Below are positions 62,023 through 64,000 of a DNA stretch of 64,000 nt, in pieces. How positions within the stretch are numbered: the stretch's first letter is position 1; every line of letters begins with the position of its first letter. The translations under genes were made by a program, and so were the position numbers. This DNA comes from an uncultured Alphaproteobacteria bacterium (GTDB lineage: Bacteria > Pseudomonadota > Alphaproteobacteria > HIMB59): assembly GCA_902599045.1 (NCBI GenBank), contig CACKEA010000002.1, positions 124,001 to 188,000 of the forward strand. The letters run 5' to 3'. Below the pieces are notes generated by a model that was not told the origin of the DNA, did no database searches, and was given only the letters and a program-made list of their open reading frames with translations.

Positions 62023-63088
62023 CTTATTATACTCACTAAAAGAGACAGAATTTTTCTTTAATTTGTTTGGGTATATTTCCTTTAGATCAGGTTTATCTTT
62101 AGTTACTTCATTTTTTATAGTTATAATTTTAATGCCTCATTGGATTAGATTTCAAAAGAGTATTTTTCCAAGTGGGCAACCTATTCGAAATGACGGCCCA
62201 GATACACATTATCGTAAAAAAGGAACTCCAACATTAGGTGGAGTGCTAATACTGTTTTCAATTATTTTAAGCTCAATATTATGGACCTCAAATTTCTCAA
62301 GTTTTAATTACATATTAATCCTGACTTTAACACTATTTGGTCTTATTGGCTTAGTTGATGATTATCGTAAAGTTAAATTAGGAAAGGGTATATCTTCTAA
62401 AACTAAATTTTTAAGTCAGTTATTAGCTACATTAATTATTTATTTTACAATTAAATATAATGGATTTGATTTAAACAAATTTAGTATTCCTTTTTTAAAA
62501 GATGTTTCCATTGAGCTTGGTTATTTATATTTTGTATTAATTTTACTTATTGTTGTAGGATCAACGAATGCAACTAATTTAACAGATGGTTTGGATGGAT
62601 TAGTCTCTATGCCTTTGATATTTGTTTTCCTTACATTTGCTATATTTGCATATGTATTGGGCAATATAAATTTTTCTGACTATCTTTTAGTTAATTATAT
62701 GAAAGGCTCGGGCGAGATAGTAATTTTTTGTACTGCAGCAATTGGATCTTTGCTTGGTTTTCTATGGTTTAATTCGAGCCCTGCTTCTATTTTCATGGGA
62801 GATACAGGATCTCAATCGTTAGGAGCTTCATTAGCAGTAACTTCAATTTTACTAAAACAGGAAATAGTATTGGCTGTAGCAGGTGGTCTTTTTGCCATAG
62901 AGACAATATCAGTGATGCTACAAGTTACATATTTTAAAATAACAAAAGGCAAAAGATTATTTTTAATGGCACCTTTACATCATCACTACGAAAAAAAAGG
63001 AATATCAGAACAAAAGATTGTGATTAGATTTTGGATATTAAGTTTTCTTTTTTGCCTGTTAGCCTTATCACTTCTAAAAATAAGATAA
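62012..63088 (+). CDS. mraY: phospho-MurNAc-pentapeptide translocase MraY
   Basis: 358 residues with about ten transmembrane segments. Signature stretches: PIRNDGPDTHYRKKGTPTLGG, GLVDDYRKV (the metal/substrate Asp pair), TNLTDGLDGL, FMGDTGSQSLGA and PLHHHYEKKG. It makes lipid I from UDP-MurNAc-pentapeptide and undecaprenyl phosphate. It ends directly before murD. Confidence 0.97.
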   Translation: MLSDLLYSLKETEFFFNLFGYISFRSGLSLVTSFFIVIILMPHWIRFQKSIFPSGQPIRNDGPDTHYRKKGTPTLGGVLILFSIILSSILWTSNFSSFNYILILTLTLFGLIGLVDDYRKVKLGKGISSKTKFLSQLLATLIIYFTIKYNGFDLNKFSIPFLKDVSIELGYLYFVLILLIVVGSTNATNLTDGLDGLVSMPLIFVFLTFAIFAYVLGNINFSDYLLVNYMKGSGEIVIFCTAAIGSLLGFLWFNSSPASIFMGDTGSQSLGASLAVTSILLKQEIVLAVAGGLFAIETISVMLQVTYFKITKGKRLFLMAPLHHHYEKKGISEQKIVIRFWILSFLFCLLALSLLKIR

Positions 63089-64000
63089 TTGATAAATTTA
63101 AATAAAAAATTTTTAATATATGGATATGGCATAAGTGGTGAATCAATAGAGAGATACCTTAAGAATAAAAATTGTAATTATAATATCTATGATGATTTTA
63201 AAAAAATCACTAATAAAAAAACTATAAATAAAGATTACTTATATAATAACATTAATGAATATGATTATTTTATTGTTTCCCCATCAATTAAAATTAATAA
63301 AAAGCATCTTTTATATAAATATAAAAATAAAATTTTAATTGATTTAGATTTTTTAAGCGTAGAGTTATCTAAACAGAAAATAATAGGTGTGACAGGCACA
63401 GAAGGTAAATCTTCAACATGTTGCTACCTAAAAGAGATACTATCAAAGAAATATAAAACAGAGATTATTGGAAACTTTGGCAATACTATTTTAGACAAGA
63501 GGGATCTTGTTAATTATTTATCCAAAGTTGATATTTTGATTATTGAATTAAGTTCATATCAATTAGATAAAGTAAAATTTTTAAAATTACATTATGCAAT
63601 TATAACAAATATATTCAGTGATCACTTAAATTATCATGATAATATAAAAGAATATATTAATTCAAAATTTCGAATACAAAATTTATTATATAAAAATTGT
63701 AATTTGTATTTATCAAAAAAACTATTTTTAAAATATCAAAGAAATTTAAAAATAAATAAAAAAAGATTGGTTTTTACAAATAATAGGATACCTATAAAAA
63801 AGGATCTTGTTGATTATATTAAGGAACTTAATTTAAATTCTATAAGTAAATTAGTTTATAATATTGACCCACAAATAAAAATAGATACTAGTTTAGTATC
63901 CAATGTATTAAATTATAGAAATCAACTTATTTATAATTTAAATAACCTAAAAATATATAATGACAGTAAGTGTACAAATTTAAATAATGCTATTTTTAAA
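63089..64000 (+). CDS. murD: UDP-MurNAc-L-alanine:D-glutamate ligase, 5' part only
   Basis: The gene runs past the right edge; 304 residues are visible from a TTG that touches the mraY stop. N-terminal GYGISGESIERYL, P-loop GVTGTEGKSST at about 101-111 (Glu where Asn is usual), ELSSYQLD, IFSDHLNYHDNIKEYINSK and NDSKCTN identify MurD. It adds D-Glu to UDP-MurNAc-L-Ala. The linker between about 240 and 290 is weakly conserved. No ATG near the start gives a full N-terminal domain, so TTG is the likely start. Confidence 0.9.
   Translation, partial: MINLNKKFLIYGYGISGESIERYLKNKNCNYNIYDDFKKITNKKTINKDYLYNNINEYDYFIVSPSIKINKKHLLYKYKNKILIDLDFLSVELSKQKIIGVTGTEGKSSTCCYLKEILSKKYKTEIIGNFGNTILDKRDLVNYLSKVDILIIELSSYQLDKVKFLKLHYAIITNIFSDHLNYHDNIKEYINSKFRIQNLLYKNCNLYLSKKLFLKYQRNLKINKKRLVFTNNRIPIKKDLVDYIKELNLNSISKLVYNIDPQIKIDTSLVSNVLNYRNQLIYNLNNLKIYNDSKCTNLNNAIFK

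Noticed and set aside
59364-63088. Frameshifts among overlapping mur genes
   Set aside because: Overlaps of 1-17 bases join complete domains with all catalytic motifs; this is normal compaction.

Overview
This is a very AT-rich (about 30% G+C by eye), gene-dense stretch of a bacterial chromosome. Coding overlaps of 4 to 17 bases, non-ATG starts and intergenic gaps of a few tens of bases are common. Gene content and order point to an alphaproteobacterium: the dnaJ-like/cobS/cobT block next to bolA, aroK-aroB beside xerD, nitrilase-DUF1178-ubiG-lysC, a RodZ-like gene before ispG, prfA-prmC-DUF4167, and greA-ELM1-trxB, plus the 41-residue cysteine-free L36. Small genes, short intergenic regions and strong AT bias suggest a streamlined marine lineage of the SAR11/HIMB59 kind. 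That placement is inference; no 16S gene is present.

Layout. 1-3.9 kb: 3' end of a tgt-like gene, then cobT, cobS and a J-domain gene (minus), and bolA (plus). 3.9-6.7 kb: CNNM/CorC transporter, aroB, aroK (minus). 6.7-10.1 kb: a 43-codon gene, an unknown secreted protein, xerD and accA (plus). 10.1-15.5 kb: secA, a degenerate NDUFAF5-like methyltransferase, an orphan gene, nitrilase, DUF1178, ubiG. 15.6-22.2 kb: lysC, RodZ-like, ispG, hisS, prfA, prmC, DUF4167. 22.2-27.8 kb: M23 peptidase, a Gate-domain membrane protein with a 2H phosphoesterase, DsbA-like protein, murJ. 27.8-32.8 kb is the most accessory-looking part: tRNA-Val, a PL5-like lyase, a PagL-like protein, and a MotA/TolQ plus MotB/OmpA pair. 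32.8-41.4 kb: cyclophilin, sufE, rpmJ, trxB, a 2OG-Fe(II) oxygenase, ELM1, greA, carB, carA. 41.4-47 kb: yqeY, dnaG, rpoD, tRNA-Ile2, mlaC, mlaA. 47-55.9 kb: uvrD/pcrA, M24 peptidase, ligA, recN, bamD, amidase. 55.9-64 kb: rnpB, then the dcw cluster mraZ-rsmH-ftsL-ftsI-murE-murF-mraY-murD, with murD cut by the window end.

Functionally the window is mostly envelope and information-processing housekeeping. MurE carries the DNPR motif, so a meso-diaminopimelate peptidoglycan is expected; lysC supplies its precursor pathway, and murJ, the M23 peptidase, the amidase, BamD and MlaA/MlaC complete an envelope theme. The 29.8-32.8 kb genes may add an outer-membrane lipid A-modifying enzyme and an ion-driven stator with a long periplasmic stalk.

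The most interesting observations are: (i) several normally zinc-binding proteins have lost ligands (Tgt three of four, DnaG primase three of four, LigA respaced); (ii) enzyme-like proteins lack key residues (NDUFAF5-like without a SAM loop, PL5-like without its His, PagL-like without its acidic residue); (iii) an MraZ operator of three 10-bp repeats overlaps a near-consensus promoter with almost no leader, and other operon heads look similar; (iv) a non-flagellar MotAB-like pair has a coiled-coil stalk grown by a recent 63-bp duplication. I found no CRISPR array, insertion sequence, prophage or rRNA operon.
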